A stretch of DNA of 28,826 nucleotides, taken from assembly GCA_023432855.1 (NCBI GenBank), contig JAEZEZ010000001.1, forward strand, positions 1 to 28,826. Direction: 5' to 3'. The translations under genes and the position numbers were made by a program. Source of the DNA: Pseudomonadota bacterium. Lineage in GTDB: Bacteria > Pseudomonadota > Alphaproteobacteria > Caulobacterales > Caulobacteraceae. The notes under the pieces are model-generated. The model saw nothing but the letters and a program-made list of their open reading frames with translations. It did not search any database and was not told the origin of the DNA. Positions 13,672-21,056 of this stretch are shown piece by piece (within the stretch, counting starts at the first letter, position 1; each line of letters opens with the position of its first letter).

Positions 13672-14046
13672 GGTTGTTCTCCGTGGGCCGGAGACCGTGG
13701 GCTCGCGAATAGCGCGCGCCCTTGAGCAGTCACCGGCGATTGTCTGTCTTGATGTGCGCGAAGTCTTCCACTCCGCCCCTTCTGGCGGAATGGCTCGGTC
13801 AGTCACGAAAAAATCTCAAGTATTCCCCGAACCCTGAGCTTCTGCTCGACAGGAGTCCGGGGCTAGCCGCCTGCGATGAGGCGTCCCGCGTGGTGCGTTT
13901 TTCGCGCGAAACCGAGGAATTTACACATAGCCCCCAGACAATGGGGACCCGGCGGATGTAAGTCAACGGCGATGGCGCCGCGGCGGGAACCCGAGACCGC
14001 CCCCGCGTGTTTAGACCTCGGCCGAGAAGCAACCCCGAGGACCGGC
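13672..14046. other. Divergent intergenic region with a hairpin (375 bases)
   Basis: There is no convincing gene. It separates rnk (minus) from a small gene (plus) and is less GC-rich than the surroundings, including a GAAAAAATCTCAAG stretch near 13807. TCCGCC (13772-13777) and GGCGGA (13784-13789) form a 6-bp hairpin with a 6-base loop and no following T-run, so it is more likely regulatory than a terminator. A general-stress-type promoter candidate lies at its right end. A 79-codon frame at 13722-13961 lacks support. Confidence 0.5.
13986..14011 (+). promoter_or_regulatory. Candidate EcfG/SigT general-stress promoter
   Basis: GGAACC starts at 13986 and TGTT ends at 14011, with 16 bases between. 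The alphaproteobacterial EcfG-type sigma pattern is GGAAC(C/T)-N16-CGTT, so one -10 base differs. The start codon of the next gene is 36 bases downstream. If real, the small gene belongs to the general stress response. Confidence 0.35.
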
Positions 14047-14271
14047 ATGGCGCGCGGCGACTGGACGGTGCGGTTCGACAAGTGGCTCCCGGAGACGCCT
14101 CCGGACGGGCGTTCGCCCTGGGCCTATCTGGACGACCTGACGGAGGGCGACCGTTTCCCCAGCGCCTCGGACTGCGCCTTCACCATCTACGAGCGCCGGG
14201 TGCGCGATCCCTACCGCGACGGCTACGTCCCCCTCTTCCGCCCTGAGCGCGAGCGCGACCGGCGGCACTGA
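14047..14271 (+). CDS. Small protein of unknown function (74 aa)
   Basis: The ATG at 14047 follows GAGG (14037-14040) by 6 bases. The product is soluble and polar, with aromatic and Arg/Asp-rich segments: WTVRFDKWLPETPPDGRSPW (residues 6-25), AYLDDLTEGDRFPSASDCAF (26-45) and YVPLFRPERERDRRH at the end. The frame is open further upstream but has no better ribosome-binding site. It stands alone between a candidate stress promoter and a strong terminator, as expected for a one-gene transcription unit. No family is recognised. Confidence 0.6.
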   Translation: MARGDWTVRFDKWLPETPPDGRSPWAYLDDLTEGDRFPSASDCAFTIYERRVRDPYRDGYVPLFRPERERDRRH

Positions 14272-14296
14272 CGCCCGGCAATTCGGACATGAAAAT

Positions 14297-14322
14297 GGGG
14301 ACCCGCCCTGCGGCGGGTCCCC
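14297..14322. terminator. Strong bidirectional rho-independent terminator
   Basis: GGGGACCCGCC (14297-14307) pairs perfectly with GGCGGGTCCCC (14312-14322) across a CTGC loop. It is followed by TTTCCGTTT on the plus strand and preceded by GAAAAT, which gives a T-run on the minus strand. It lies between two convergent genes (stops at 14271 and 14347) and serves both. Confidence 0.88.
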
Positions 14323-14346
14323 TTTCCGTTTGACGCCGAGCCGGGG

Positions 14347-16146
14347 CTAGAAGCGCAGGTTCAGGGAGACGCGGCCCATGTGGGACTCGGTCTCGTCGCC
14401 GATGCGGCCGCGGTAGGACACGCCCAGCGACAGGTTCTCCATGACGTCGGCGGACAGGCCCGCGTCGATCAGGGCCATGCCGCCGTCGGCCTCGGGCACG
14501 TCGTTGTAGAGGGTCATGGCCGGGTTGTTGGCCAGGCCGGCGGAGACCAGGCTCGCGTCGTATTCGAGGTTGTCGCGGTAGCCGGCTTCCAGGTAGCCGC
14601 TCAGCGGGCCGCCGAGGCCGGCCTCGAGGCGCACGGAGGCCTCGGCGGTGATCGCCTCGATGCTGCGGTCGCCGATCACGTGGCGGACCAGTTCGCCGTC
14701 CTCGGTATAGCCCTCGACCTCGTTGTCGACGTAGCCGATGGCGGCGCGCGGCGAGACCGCCACGGAGCCCATGTCGAACACCCAGCCCGCCTGCAGCTTG
14801 GCCGAGACGGTCGCACCCTCGGTGGTGGAATCGTTGACCACCGTGGGCACCATGGTGATGCGCTCGATGTCGCGATAGTTGTCCATGCCGACGCCCGCCT
14901 GGGCGTTGATGAACAGGCCGCCGCCCGAGCGCCAGCCGAGGTAGGCGTCAATGCCGACGCTCTCGGAATCGAACGACTGCAGGCCGGCTTCCACGTCGGA
15001 GCTGGTGAAGCTGAACATGCCGCCCAGGATCAGGTTCTCCGAAACGGCGTGGTCGAGCGCGATGCGGAAGCTCGTGGAGCGGTCCTCGACCTCGGGCATC
15101 AGGCCCCGAGCGTCGGTGTTGGAATCCTCGCCGTCGACGATGATCGACACGGCGGTGCGGTCGGCGTCGAACGCGCCCGTGCCGATGCGGGCGAACACCA
15201 GGTCCGTCGCCTGGGCGCGGTGGCGCAGCGCGGTCTCGCCCTGGGCCGCGGTCGGGACCGACAGGTCGCCGTAGTAGAGGTAGTCGGTGGCGAGCGCCGC
15301 GAAGAGGGCGTGCATCGCCTCGGTCGGGTGCACGCCGTCCCAGTAGGCGTAGGTCTCGGGCGTGGCGCAGACGCTGACGCCCGTGAAGCAGGTGTCGCTG
15401 ATGTTGGTGAAGCCGAAGCGCGAGGGATCCTCCGCCACCAGTTGCCCGAACTGGTAGATGTCCATGTGGATCACGTTCGTGCCCGGATTGGCGGCGGCCT
15501 CGGCGAACAGGTTGGTCAGCAGCTGGGCGTTGAAGGCGTTGACGCCGGCGTCAGCCAGCGGGCCGGCCGGGTGGGCCGAGAACTGCGGCGTCTGGGTCAG
15601 CTGGGGCAGGTTGGCGACCAGCACCGTGCCGGCGCCGGCGTCCGCCACCGCGTCGACCAGGCCGCCGATGTCGTTGGCCGCGCCCGTGCCGACGGCCGCC
15701 ATGTAGAGGAACGGGTTGGCGCTGACCGAGGCGGGGGCGAGGTTGTTGAAGATGTTGTTGGCGCCGCCCCACAGGGTGACGAGGTCGGCCTCGCCGAAGG
15801 TCCCGCCGGAGCCGAGGTAGGCCGCGACCTGATCGGTCATGGGCGGGGGGATCGGGTTGGTGCTGGTCCAGGCGCCGCCGAAGGCCCAGTCGACCGAGCC
15901 GGTGGTGTCGCCGTAGCCGCCGAGCGGGCCGAAGCCGAGCTGCTCGACCCAGACCAGGCCGTCCGAGAAGCGCCCGCCGAAGTAGGGCGGCGGCGGCGCG
16001 GCGCCCAGCAGCGCCAGGTTGCCGTTGTCGGACAGGCTGTCGCCGAAGACGACGAGGTCCTGGTATTCCTGAGCCTGGGCCGCGCCGGCGGCGCCGAACA
16101 GGCCGATGCAGAGGGCGGCCGCGGCGGCCGTGGTCATCAGTTTCAT
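14347..16146 (-). CDS. GDSL-type esterase/lipase autotransporter (type Va secretion)
   Basis: The product is 599 residues. A signal peptide (1-26, cleavage after AQA) is followed by a GDSL/SGNH hydrolase passenger. Block I FGDSLSDNGN holds the nucleophile S37, WGGANNIFNN holds the block III Gly and Asn (G128, N130), and DGVHPTEAMH holds the D270/H273 pair. From about residue 335 the sequence becomes alternating beta strands of an autotransporter barrel and ends in Phe (SLNLRF), as outer-membrane proteins do. This is the Pseudomonas EstA architecture: a cell-surface esterase whose passenger stays attached to the barrel. The start at 16144-16146 is chosen for its GGGGAAG ribosome-binding site and for exposing the signal peptide; the open frame extends 42 codons further up without support. 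The natural ester substrate is unknown. Confidence 0.92.
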   Translation of the reverse strand: MKLMTTAAAAALCIGLFGAAGAAQAQEYQDLVVFGDSLSDNGNLALLGAAPPPPYFGGRFSDGLVWVEQLGFGPLGGYGDTTGSVDWAFGGAWTSTNPIPPPMTDQVAAYLGSGGTFGEADLVTLWGGANNIFNNLAPASVSANPFLYMAAVGTGAANDIGGLVDAVADAGAGTVLVANLPQLTQTPQFSAHPAGPLADAGVNAFNAQLLTNLFAEAAANPGTNVIHMDIYQFGQLVAEDPSRFGFTNISDTCFTGVSVCATPETYAYWDGVHPTEAMHALFAALATDYLYYGDLSVPTAAQGETALRHRAQATDLVFARIGTGAFDADRTAVSIIVDGEDSNTDARGLMPEVEDRSTSFRIALDHAVSENLILGGMFSFTSSDVEAGLQSFDSESVGIDAYLGWRSGGGLFINAQAGVGMDNYRDIERITMVPTVVNDSTTEGATVSAKLQAGWVFDMGSVAVSPRAAIGYVDNEVEGYTEDGELVRHVIGDRSIEAITAEASVRLEAGLGGPLSGYLEAGYRDNLEYDASLVSAGLANNPAMTLYNDVPEADGGMALIDAGLSADVMENLSLGVSYRGRIGDETESHMGRVSLNLRF

Positions 16147-16290
16147 GTTTCTTCCCCGACCCGCGCACACCCGGCGCGGTTGCTTTCCACAGTGTGACTG
16201 ATCAGGGTTCAGCCGCAAGCTGACGCTAGGGAAGGCGGCGGCCGATTTCCGCCGGGCGTGGCGGATTTCCAACGGTTGCGGGGCATGTCG

Positions 16291-16414
16291 CCTCTCCTTC
16301 AGGAGAGGACGCGAGCGGGTCGCACAGCGAGCCGGAGCGGGTGAGGCGGTTGTGCAAGCCGCCGACGCCTCACCCGAGTTCGCTGCGCGACCTCGTCCTC
16401 TCCTGAAGGAGAGG
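16291..16414. repeat. 124-base palindromic repeat, copy 1
   Basis: The ends are exact 18-base inverted repeats (CCTCTCCTTCAGGAGAGG at 16291-16308 and its complement at 16397-16414), and each end is itself a hairpin. Inside, GGGTGAGGCG (from 16339) pairs with CGCCTCACCC (to 16375), so the whole unit can fold into one long cruciform. It begins six bases after the serBA-type gene stop on the minus strand and probably ends its transcript. A second copy in reverse orientation lies at 19416-19539. Confidence 0.88.
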
Positions 16415-16420
16415 AAAGGG

Positions 16421-18313
16421 TCAGTGCAGCACCCGGAACTTGAGCGTGCCGGGGACCGCCTTCAGGGCGGCCATGGCGGCGCGGCCGTAGTCGTGGTCGA
16501 CGTCGGTGATGACGTAGCCGGTGCGCTCGTCGGTCTTCAGGTGCTGGGCCAGGATGTTCAGGCCGTGCTCGGCGAGCGCGCCGTTGATCGCCGCCAGCAC
16601 GCCGGGCTGGTTGCGGTGGATGTGCAGCAGCCGGTGCGCGCCCGACACCTCCGAGAGCTGCACGTTGGGCAGGTTGACGCTGAAGGTGGTGTCGCCGCGG
16701 TGGACGAAGCCCAGCAGCCGCTCGGTGGCGAAGTCGGCGATGGAGGCCTGGGCCTCCTCGGTGGAGCCGCCGATGTGCGGCGACAGGATGACGTTGGGCA
16801 GGCCGCGCAGCGGCGTGTCGAACGGCTCGCCGTTCACCGCCGGCTCCTCGGGGAAGACGTCGACGCCGGCGCCGCCCAGCCGGCCCTCGCGCAGGGCCTC
16901 GGCCAGGGCCTCGACGTCGACCACGTGGCCGCGCGAGAGGTTCAGCAGCACCGCGCCCGGCTTCATGCGCGCCAGCTCCTGGCGGCCGATAAGGCGGCTG
17001 TTCTCGGCCCGGCCGTCCACGTGCAGGGTGACGATGTCGGCGCTTTCCAGCAGTTCGGCCAGGGTGCGGGCGCGGCGCGCGGCGCCGTAGGCGAGCTTCT
17101 CGCCCAGGTCGTAGTAGATCACCCGCATGCCCAGCGCCTCGGCCACCACCGACAGCTGCGATCCGATGGCGCCGTAGCCGATGATGCCGAGCGTCTTGCC
17201 GCGGATCTCGCGGGCGCCCTCGGCGGTCTTGGACCAGCGGCCCTGATGGGCCTCGGCCGAGCGGTCGAACAGCCGGCGCGACAGGGCGATGATCTCGCCC
17301 ACCGCCAGCTCGACTACCGAGCGGGTGTTGGAATAGGGCGCGTTGAACACCGCCACGCCCCGCCCCGCGCAGGCGCCGAGGTCGATCTGATTGACGCCGA
17401 TGCAGTAGGCGGCCACCGCAAGCAGCCGGTCGGCGCCGGCGAGCGCCGCCTCGCCGAGCTGGGTCTTGGAGCGGATGCCGAGCACGTGGACGCCCTTCAG
17501 GCGCCGGGCCAGCTCCGCCTCGTCGAGCGCGCCCTTCTCGACGCTGACGTCGTAGCCCTCGTCGCGGAAGCGGTCGGCGGCGTCGGCGTGGACGTTCTCG
17601 AGCAGCAGCACCTTCATGCGGCTGCGCGGATAGGAGAAGCGGCCCGCCACCCCCTCGGCGTGCAGCACCTCGTCCCAGGAGCGCGAGACGCGGTCGGCGG
17701 CGTCGATCACTTTCGGGCGGGCGACGTTCTCGGTGAAGGCGTGGAAACAGTCGGCGGCGCCGGCCTGGCGCACCTCGACGTCGGTCCAGCCGTCGCCGAC
17801 CATGACCACCCGGCCCGACAGCCCCAGCCCGCGCACCGCCTCGACCTTGCCGCCGTCGCGCGACAGGGGGTTGGCCTCGTCCAGGCCCGTGACCGCGCCC
17901 TCGGCGTCGAAGGCCAGGCGGTTGGCCAGCACGTGATCGGCGGCGATCCCGAACTCGGCGGCGACCGGGTCGATGAAGTCGTGGAAGCCGCCCGAGACGA
18001 TGTAGACGCGCCCGGCGTGCCGTTCGAAGAAGTCGCGGTTGCGGCGGATCGAGGCCGAGACCTCGCCCGTCAGCCGTTCGATCAGCGGCGCCAGGTGTTC
18101 GCGCCGCGGCTTCAGCAGCGCAAGCCGGCGTTTCAGCGCCTCGCCGAAGCCGATGTCGCCGCCCATGGCCGCGTCGGTCAGGGCCTTCACCTCGGCCAGG
18201 ATCGCGTCGCGGTCGGGCGCGTCGGCCAGCGCAATTTCGCCCAGTACGTCGAGCGCCTCCACCCGAGTGAAGGTTGAATCGAAGTCGACGATGAAGGTCG
18301 GCGCAGCGGGCAT
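16421..18313 (-). CDS. Fused phosphoserine phosphatase-like / 3-phosphoglycerate dehydrogenase
   Basis: The product is a single 630-residue open frame joining two serine-biosynthesis activities. Residues 1-222 are a HAD phosphatase of SerB type: D10/D12 and T14 in VDFDSTFTRVE, S107 in IVSGGF, K156 in DGGKVEAV, and D174/D178 in VGDGWTDVE. Residues 233-630 match the short E. coli-type SerA: substrate-loop RSKTQL (281-286), NAD-binding GYGAIG (379-384), catalytic triad R461, E490 and H513 at E. coli spacing, and a C-terminal ACT domain (about 557-630). The ACT domain keeps the serine-binding residues H566, N568 and N586, so feedback inhibition by serine is expected. The start at 18311-18313 has AGAGAAG before it. 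No good ribosome-binding site precedes the internal Met233, so a true fusion is favoured. The middle enzyme of the pathway (SerC) is absent from the window. Confidence 0.9.
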   Translation of the reverse strand: MPAAPTFIVDFDSTFTRVEALDVLGEIALADAPDRDAILAEVKALTDAAMGGDIGFGEALKRRLALLKPRREHLAPLIERLTGEVSASIRRNRDFFERHAGRVYIVSGGFHDFIDPVAAEFGIAADHVLANRLAFDAEGAVTGLDEANPLSRDGGKVEAVRGLGLSGRVVMVGDGWTDVEVRQAGAADCFHAFTENVARPKVIDAADRVSRSWDEVLHAEGVAGRFSYPRSRMKVLLLENVHADAADRFRDEGYDVSVEKGALDEAELARRLKGVHVLGIRSKTQLGEAALAGADRLLAVAAYCIGVNQIDLGACAGRGVAVFNAPYSNTRSVVELAVGEIIALSRRLFDRSAEAHQGRWSKTAEGAREIRGKTLGIIGYGAIGSQLSVVAEALGMRVIYYDLGEKLAYGAARRARTLAELLESADIVTLHVDGRAENSRLIGRQELARMKPGAVLLNLSRGHVVDVEALAEALREGRLGGAGVDVFPEEPAVNGEPFDTPLRGLPNVILSPHIGGSTEEAQASIADFATERLLGFVHRGDTTFSVNLPNVQLSEVSGAHRLLHIHRNQPGVLAAINGALAEHGLNILAQHLKTDERTGYVITDVDHDYGRAAMAALKAVPGTLKFRVLH

Positions 18314-18412
18314 GGAGCTTCTCTGTTCGCAGTCGCAGCAAAGCATCGATTCGGCGCCGGCGCGAGCATGCGGTAATTGTTAAGCCTGACGGGGCGGGCG
18401 CGGGCGATCGGG

Positions 18413-19399
18413 ATGGACCGGCGGCGGGTCAAGGATGCGGGGGCGAAGGCCGGCAGCCTTCGGTTCAATCCGCTGTGGCTGCTGGATGCGGCGGGGATCG
18501 CCGGGGCAGTGTCGTTCGTCTTTCTGGCTGTCGCGCCCCCTGCCCTGCCCCCGTTCCTCGACGCCCTGCTGTTGCGCGAGGGTGCGTTGGCGGTCGCTGT
18601 GCTGGCCGCGGCCGTGCGGCTGGTCGACCTGCGCAACCGCCGCGCCCGGGCCCGCGCCGCCGCACGCAGCGAACTGCTGCGGCGGCTCACCGCGCTCGAC
18701 GACGCGCTGATGGACCTGCGCCGGTCGCTGTCGCACGAGACCTCGCGCCGCTTCGTCGAGCGGCGGGTGGGCTTCGCCGCCGGACTGGACCGCATCCGGC
18801 GCTCGCTCGGCGAGACCGAGGCGGGCCTGGCCGAAGCGGCGGTCGAAATCTGCAAGACCCTGGCCGAGGAGTTGACCCGGGCCATCCCGCGCCGGGCGGC
18901 CATCGCCTCGGTCGCCTACCGCCTGCGCCAGGAGGCCGACCGCGCGGTGCGCCGCGGCGAGATCAGCCCGATGGTGGCGCGCGAGCTGTCCAGCCTGATC
19001 GAGGACGGGCTGGCGGTGATGGACGCGGCGCTGTTCGCCGAGAGCAACGCCGACCACTTCGGCCGCCTGGGCGCCGTGCAGCGCAGCTTCGCCCGGCAAC
19101 TGGAGCCGTGGGACGGCGAGATCGTGCGCCAGATCGACCGCCAGGCCGCCGACCTGTTCGCCGAACTGAACCGGCATGTCCGCGACAAGGTCGACGTGGC
19201 CGACACCCTGACCGCCTGGGAAGGCGTGCGCGAGCCGCTGGAGTTCGCCCTAGCCGGCGCGGACGCCGTGCGCCCCCGGCGCATGCCGCCTGTCCAGCCC
19301 CGGCCGCGCCTGTCCCGTCGCTTCGACACGGCTCCGGCGCCCGGCGACCGGGGCGACGCCCCGGCCCTGCCGCTCAGGCTGCCGGCGGCGAACGACTGA
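18413..19399 (+). CDS. Two-TM protein with a long helical cytoplasmic domain, unknown function
   Basis: The predicted product is 328 residues. Two hydrophobic helices (about 21-41, LWLLDAAGIAGAVSFVFLAV, and 53-74, rich in Leu/Ala) form an N-terminal hairpin. A long charged, helix-prone region (about 75-280) follows, dense in Arg, Glu, Ala and Leu and likely to form coiled-coil or helical bundles. The tail is Pro/Arg-rich. The N-terminus is basic (MDRRRVK), suggesting both ends are cytoplasmic. The ATG at 18413 is chosen; its ribosome-binding site is weak, and a TTG at 18377 in the same frame is possible. It is divergent from the serine gene with under 100 bases between. No family is recognised, and a role cannot be given from sequence. 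Confidence 0.75.
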   Translation: MDRRRVKDAGAKAGSLRFNPLWLLDAAGIAGAVSFVFLAVAPPALPPFLDALLLREGALAVAVLAAAVRLVDLRNRRARARAAARSELLRRLTALDDALMDLRRSLSHETSRRFVERRVGFAAGLDRIRRSLGETEAGLAEAAVEICKTLAEELTRAIPRRAAIASVAYRLRQEADRAVRRGEISPMVARELSSLIEDGLAVMDAALFAESNADHFGRLGAVQRSFARQLEPWDGEIVRQIDRQAADLFAELNRHVRDKVDVADTLTAWEGVREPLEFALAGADAVRPRRMPPVQPRPRLSRRFDTAPAPGDRGDAPALPLRLPAAND

Positions 19400-19415
19400 G
19401 GCGGAGCCAGGCCTG

Positions 19416-19539
19416 CCTCTCCCTTGGGAGAGGACGGGGATGCGGAGCAGACCCGGGTGAGGCGTCGGCGGACTTCACCATCGCCTCACCCGCTCCGTCT
19501 CGCTGCGCGAGCCGCTCGCGTCCTCTCCTGAAGGAGAGG
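19416..19539. repeat. 124-base palindromic repeat, copy 2 (inverted relative to copy 1)
   Basis: This copy has exactly the length of copy 1. Its right end (19522-19539) is identical to the copy 1 end, and its left end (19416-19433, CCTCTCCCTTGGGAGAGG) is a variant that keeps the hairpin by paired changes. Reverse-complemented, its first half is nearly identical to copy 1; differences cluster in the centre and the far arm. It lies between the end of an unknown gene (19399) and hslO (19656). Confidence 0.88.
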
Positions 19540-19556
19540 AGACCTTGTCGCAGCGC

Positions 19557-19587
19557 CTTAAATTCGGCCGGGCGGTCACCTATCTGC
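19557..19587 (+). promoter_or_regulatory. Weak heat-shock-like promoter candidate for hslO
   Basis: CTTAAA (19557-19562) followed 16 bases later by CCTATCTG partly resembles sigma-32 elements (CTTGAAA and CCCCAT). Hsp33 genes are heat-shock regulated in other bacteria, which is the main reason to consider it. The sequence match alone is poor. Confidence 0.2.
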
Positions 19588-19655
19588 GCCTCTTCCGATA
19601 AAGTCTCATCTCTCACCTGCAGCGACGCTCCGGCGCCGCGCCCGGAAAACGCGAC

Positions 19656-20555
19656 GTGACAGACCATCCCATCCCCGCCGACGACCTGGTCGCCGGTTTC
19701 CAGATCGAGAACTGGCCCGTGCGCGGCCGCATCGTCCGCCTGGGCGAGGTAGTCGACGACATCCTGCGCCGTCACGCCTATCCCGAGCCGGTCGCCAACC
19801 TGCTGGGCGAGGCCTGCGCGCTTGCGGCTCTGGTGGGTGCGAGCCTGAAGTTCGACGGCCGTCTGATCGTCCAGGCCCAGGGGGACGGCGCGGTCAGCTA
19901 TGTGGTCGCCGACTACGACACCGCCGGCGGCCTGCGCGGCTATTGCGCCTTCGACGCCGAGAAGGTCGAGGCCCTGAGCCAGGGGTTCGCGCGGCCCGGC
20001 GCCAGCACCCTGCTCGGCAAGGGCGTCTTCGTCATGACGGTGGACCAGGGTCCGGACATGGAGCGCACCCAGGGCATCACGCCCATCGAGGGCGAGACGC
20101 TGGCCCTGTGCGCCGAGCATTACTTCGCCCAGTCGGAGCAGCTGCCCACGCGGGTGCTGCTGGCCGTGGGCGAACTGCAGACCGCCGAGGGCTCGTCCTG
20201 GCGGGCGGGCGGGGCGATGATCCAGCACATCGCCGGCGACGAGGCGCGCGGTTCGACCGACGAGGCGTGGAACCGCGAGCAGATCCTGTTCCAGACGCTG
20301 GGCGAGGACGAGCTGATCGACCCGACCCTGCCGACCGACCGGGTACTCTATCGCCTGTTCCACGAGGACGGCGTGCGCATGTTCGACGCCAAGCCGCTGC
20401 GCGCCTACTGCCGCTGTTCGGAGGAAGGGGTGCTCGGCATGCTGCGCCTGTTCCCCGAGGGCGAGCGCTCCGAGATGGTCGAGCCCGACGGCAATATCCA
20501 CGTCACCTGCGAGTACTGCTCGCGCCAGTACGTGGTGGCGCCCCAGGGGGTGTAG
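19656..20555 (+). CDS. hslO: Redox-regulated molecular chaperone Hsp33
   Basis: The product is 299 residues, the usual Hsp33 length. The N-terminal substrate-binding domain contains GRLIVQAQGDGAVSYVVADY (68-87) and LGKGVFVMTVDQGPDMERTQGI, both family landmarks, followed by the YFAQSEQLPT helix. The C-terminal redox switch has the four zinc cysteines as C252-x-C254 and C285-x2-C288. Reduced, zinc-bound Hsp33 is inactive. Oxidation forms disulfides, releases zinc and unfolds the switch, turning on a cytoplasmic holdase that protects proteins under oxidative heat stress. The start is a GTG (19656-19658) with GGAAA upstream. It lies downstream of the second 124-base repeat and alone on its strand, so it is probably its own transcription unit. 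Confidence 0.95.
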   Translation: MTDHPIPADDLVAGFQIENWPVRGRIVRLGEVVDDILRRHAYPEPVANLLGEACALAALVGASLKFDGRLIVQAQGDGAVSYVVADYDTAGGLRGYCAFDAEKVEALSQGFARPGASTLLGKGVFVMTVDQGPDMERTQGITPIEGETLALCAEHYFAQSEQLPTRVLLAVGELQTAEGSSWRAGGAMIQHIAGDEARGSTDEAWNREQILFQTLGEDELIDPTLPTDRVLYRLFHEDGVRMFDAKPLRAYCRCSEEGVLGMLRLFPEGERSEMVEPDGNIHVTCEYCSRQYVVAPQGV

Positions 20556-20574
20556 GAGGCCTCTACACACTGTC

Positions 20575-20629
20575 CGTCATCCTCGGGCGATAGGGAGCCG
20601 CAGGCGACCGAAGACCCGAGGACCCAGCA
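20575..20629. repeat. Left inverted-repeat arm flanking the GIY-YIG gene
   Basis: It begins CGTCATCCTCGGGCGATAGG and ends ACCCGAGGACCCAGCA. The right arm (21057-21109) is its inverted copy, with the first 24 bases identical and only a few changes and a 2-base length difference in the middle. Within the arm TCCTCGGG (20580-20587) pairs with CCCGAGGA (20615-20622), so it folds alone as a hairpin. Confidence 0.9.
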
Positions 20630-20667
20630 GCGAAAACGCCGACGCTGCGGCGTCGTTGGCGGCAGCC

Positions 20668-21009
20668 TCAAGGGTTGTCGGGGTCGAGCAGCCAACGATT
20701 GCTGGTCTCGTCGTACCAGCCGTCCGACAGGTCCCGCCACTCTGCGTTCTCGGCCTCGATCAGGTCGAGCTTCCACTTCCGGATATAACGCTTGAGGCTC
20801 TTCTCGCGCTGGATCGCGGTGGCCATGTCGTCAAACGCCTCGAACCAGACGAGTCGGGTGCACCCGTAGGTCTTCGCAAAACCCTCGAAGTGCCCGTGCT
20901 TGTGCTGCAGGACGCGCAGCCAAAGGTCGCTGGTGACGCCGATGTAGAGCGTGCCGTTACGGCGGCTGGCGAGGATGTAAACGGCGATGAAGGGGCGGTG
21001 CCGGGCCAT
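20668..21009 (-). CDS. Stand-alone GIY-YIG nuclease-family protein (YhbQ/UPF0213-like)
   Basis: The product is 113 residues, essentially one GIY-YIG domain. The motif is present as AVYILA (9-14, the GIY half in VYI form) and LYIGVTSDL (21-29, the YIG half). It is followed by R32 in the helix LRVLQHK, then GFAKTYGCTRLVWFEAF and the catalytic metal-binding Glu E69 in AIQREKSLKRYIRKWK. N88 and WRDL close the domain. All residues expected for strand cleavage (Tyr, Tyr, Arg, Glu) are kept, so it should be active on DNA. The last 20 residues (WYDETSNRW and the tail) have no recognised function. The ATG at 21007-21009 has no clear ribosome-binding site. It lies entirely inside a pair of inverted repeats. 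Confidence 0.9.
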   Translation of the reverse strand: MARHRPFIAVYILASRRNGTLYIGVTSDLWLRVLQHKHGHFEGFAKTYGCTRLVWFEAFDDMATAIQREKSLKRYIRKWKLDLIEAENAEWRDLSDGWYDETSNRWLLDPDNP

Positions 21010-21056
21010 GCGTGCAGCCTAGCTCAACCGCCGCTCGCCTTCACCACGGTCGCGCT

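Noticed and set aside
13722..13961. 79-codon frame in the rnk intergenic region
   Set aside because: No ribosome-binding site and no coding signature; it spans the hairpin and the AT-richer stretch.
14380..16197. Plus-strand open frame of about 605 codons opposite the GDSL autotransporter
   Set aside because: It has Val/Gly/Ala/Arg-rich shadow composition with no motif, while the minus strand encodes a complete secreted esterase.
17611..17619. Internal Met233 of the fused serine gene as the start of a separate serA
   Set aside because: No Shine-Dalgarno sequence precedes it and the frame is continuous; independent initiation cannot be fully excluded, but the fusion is simpler.
16291..19539. 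Repeats considered as a CRISPR array or insertion-sequence ends
   Set aside because: There are only two copies, 3 kb apart, with no spacers, cas genes or transposase.
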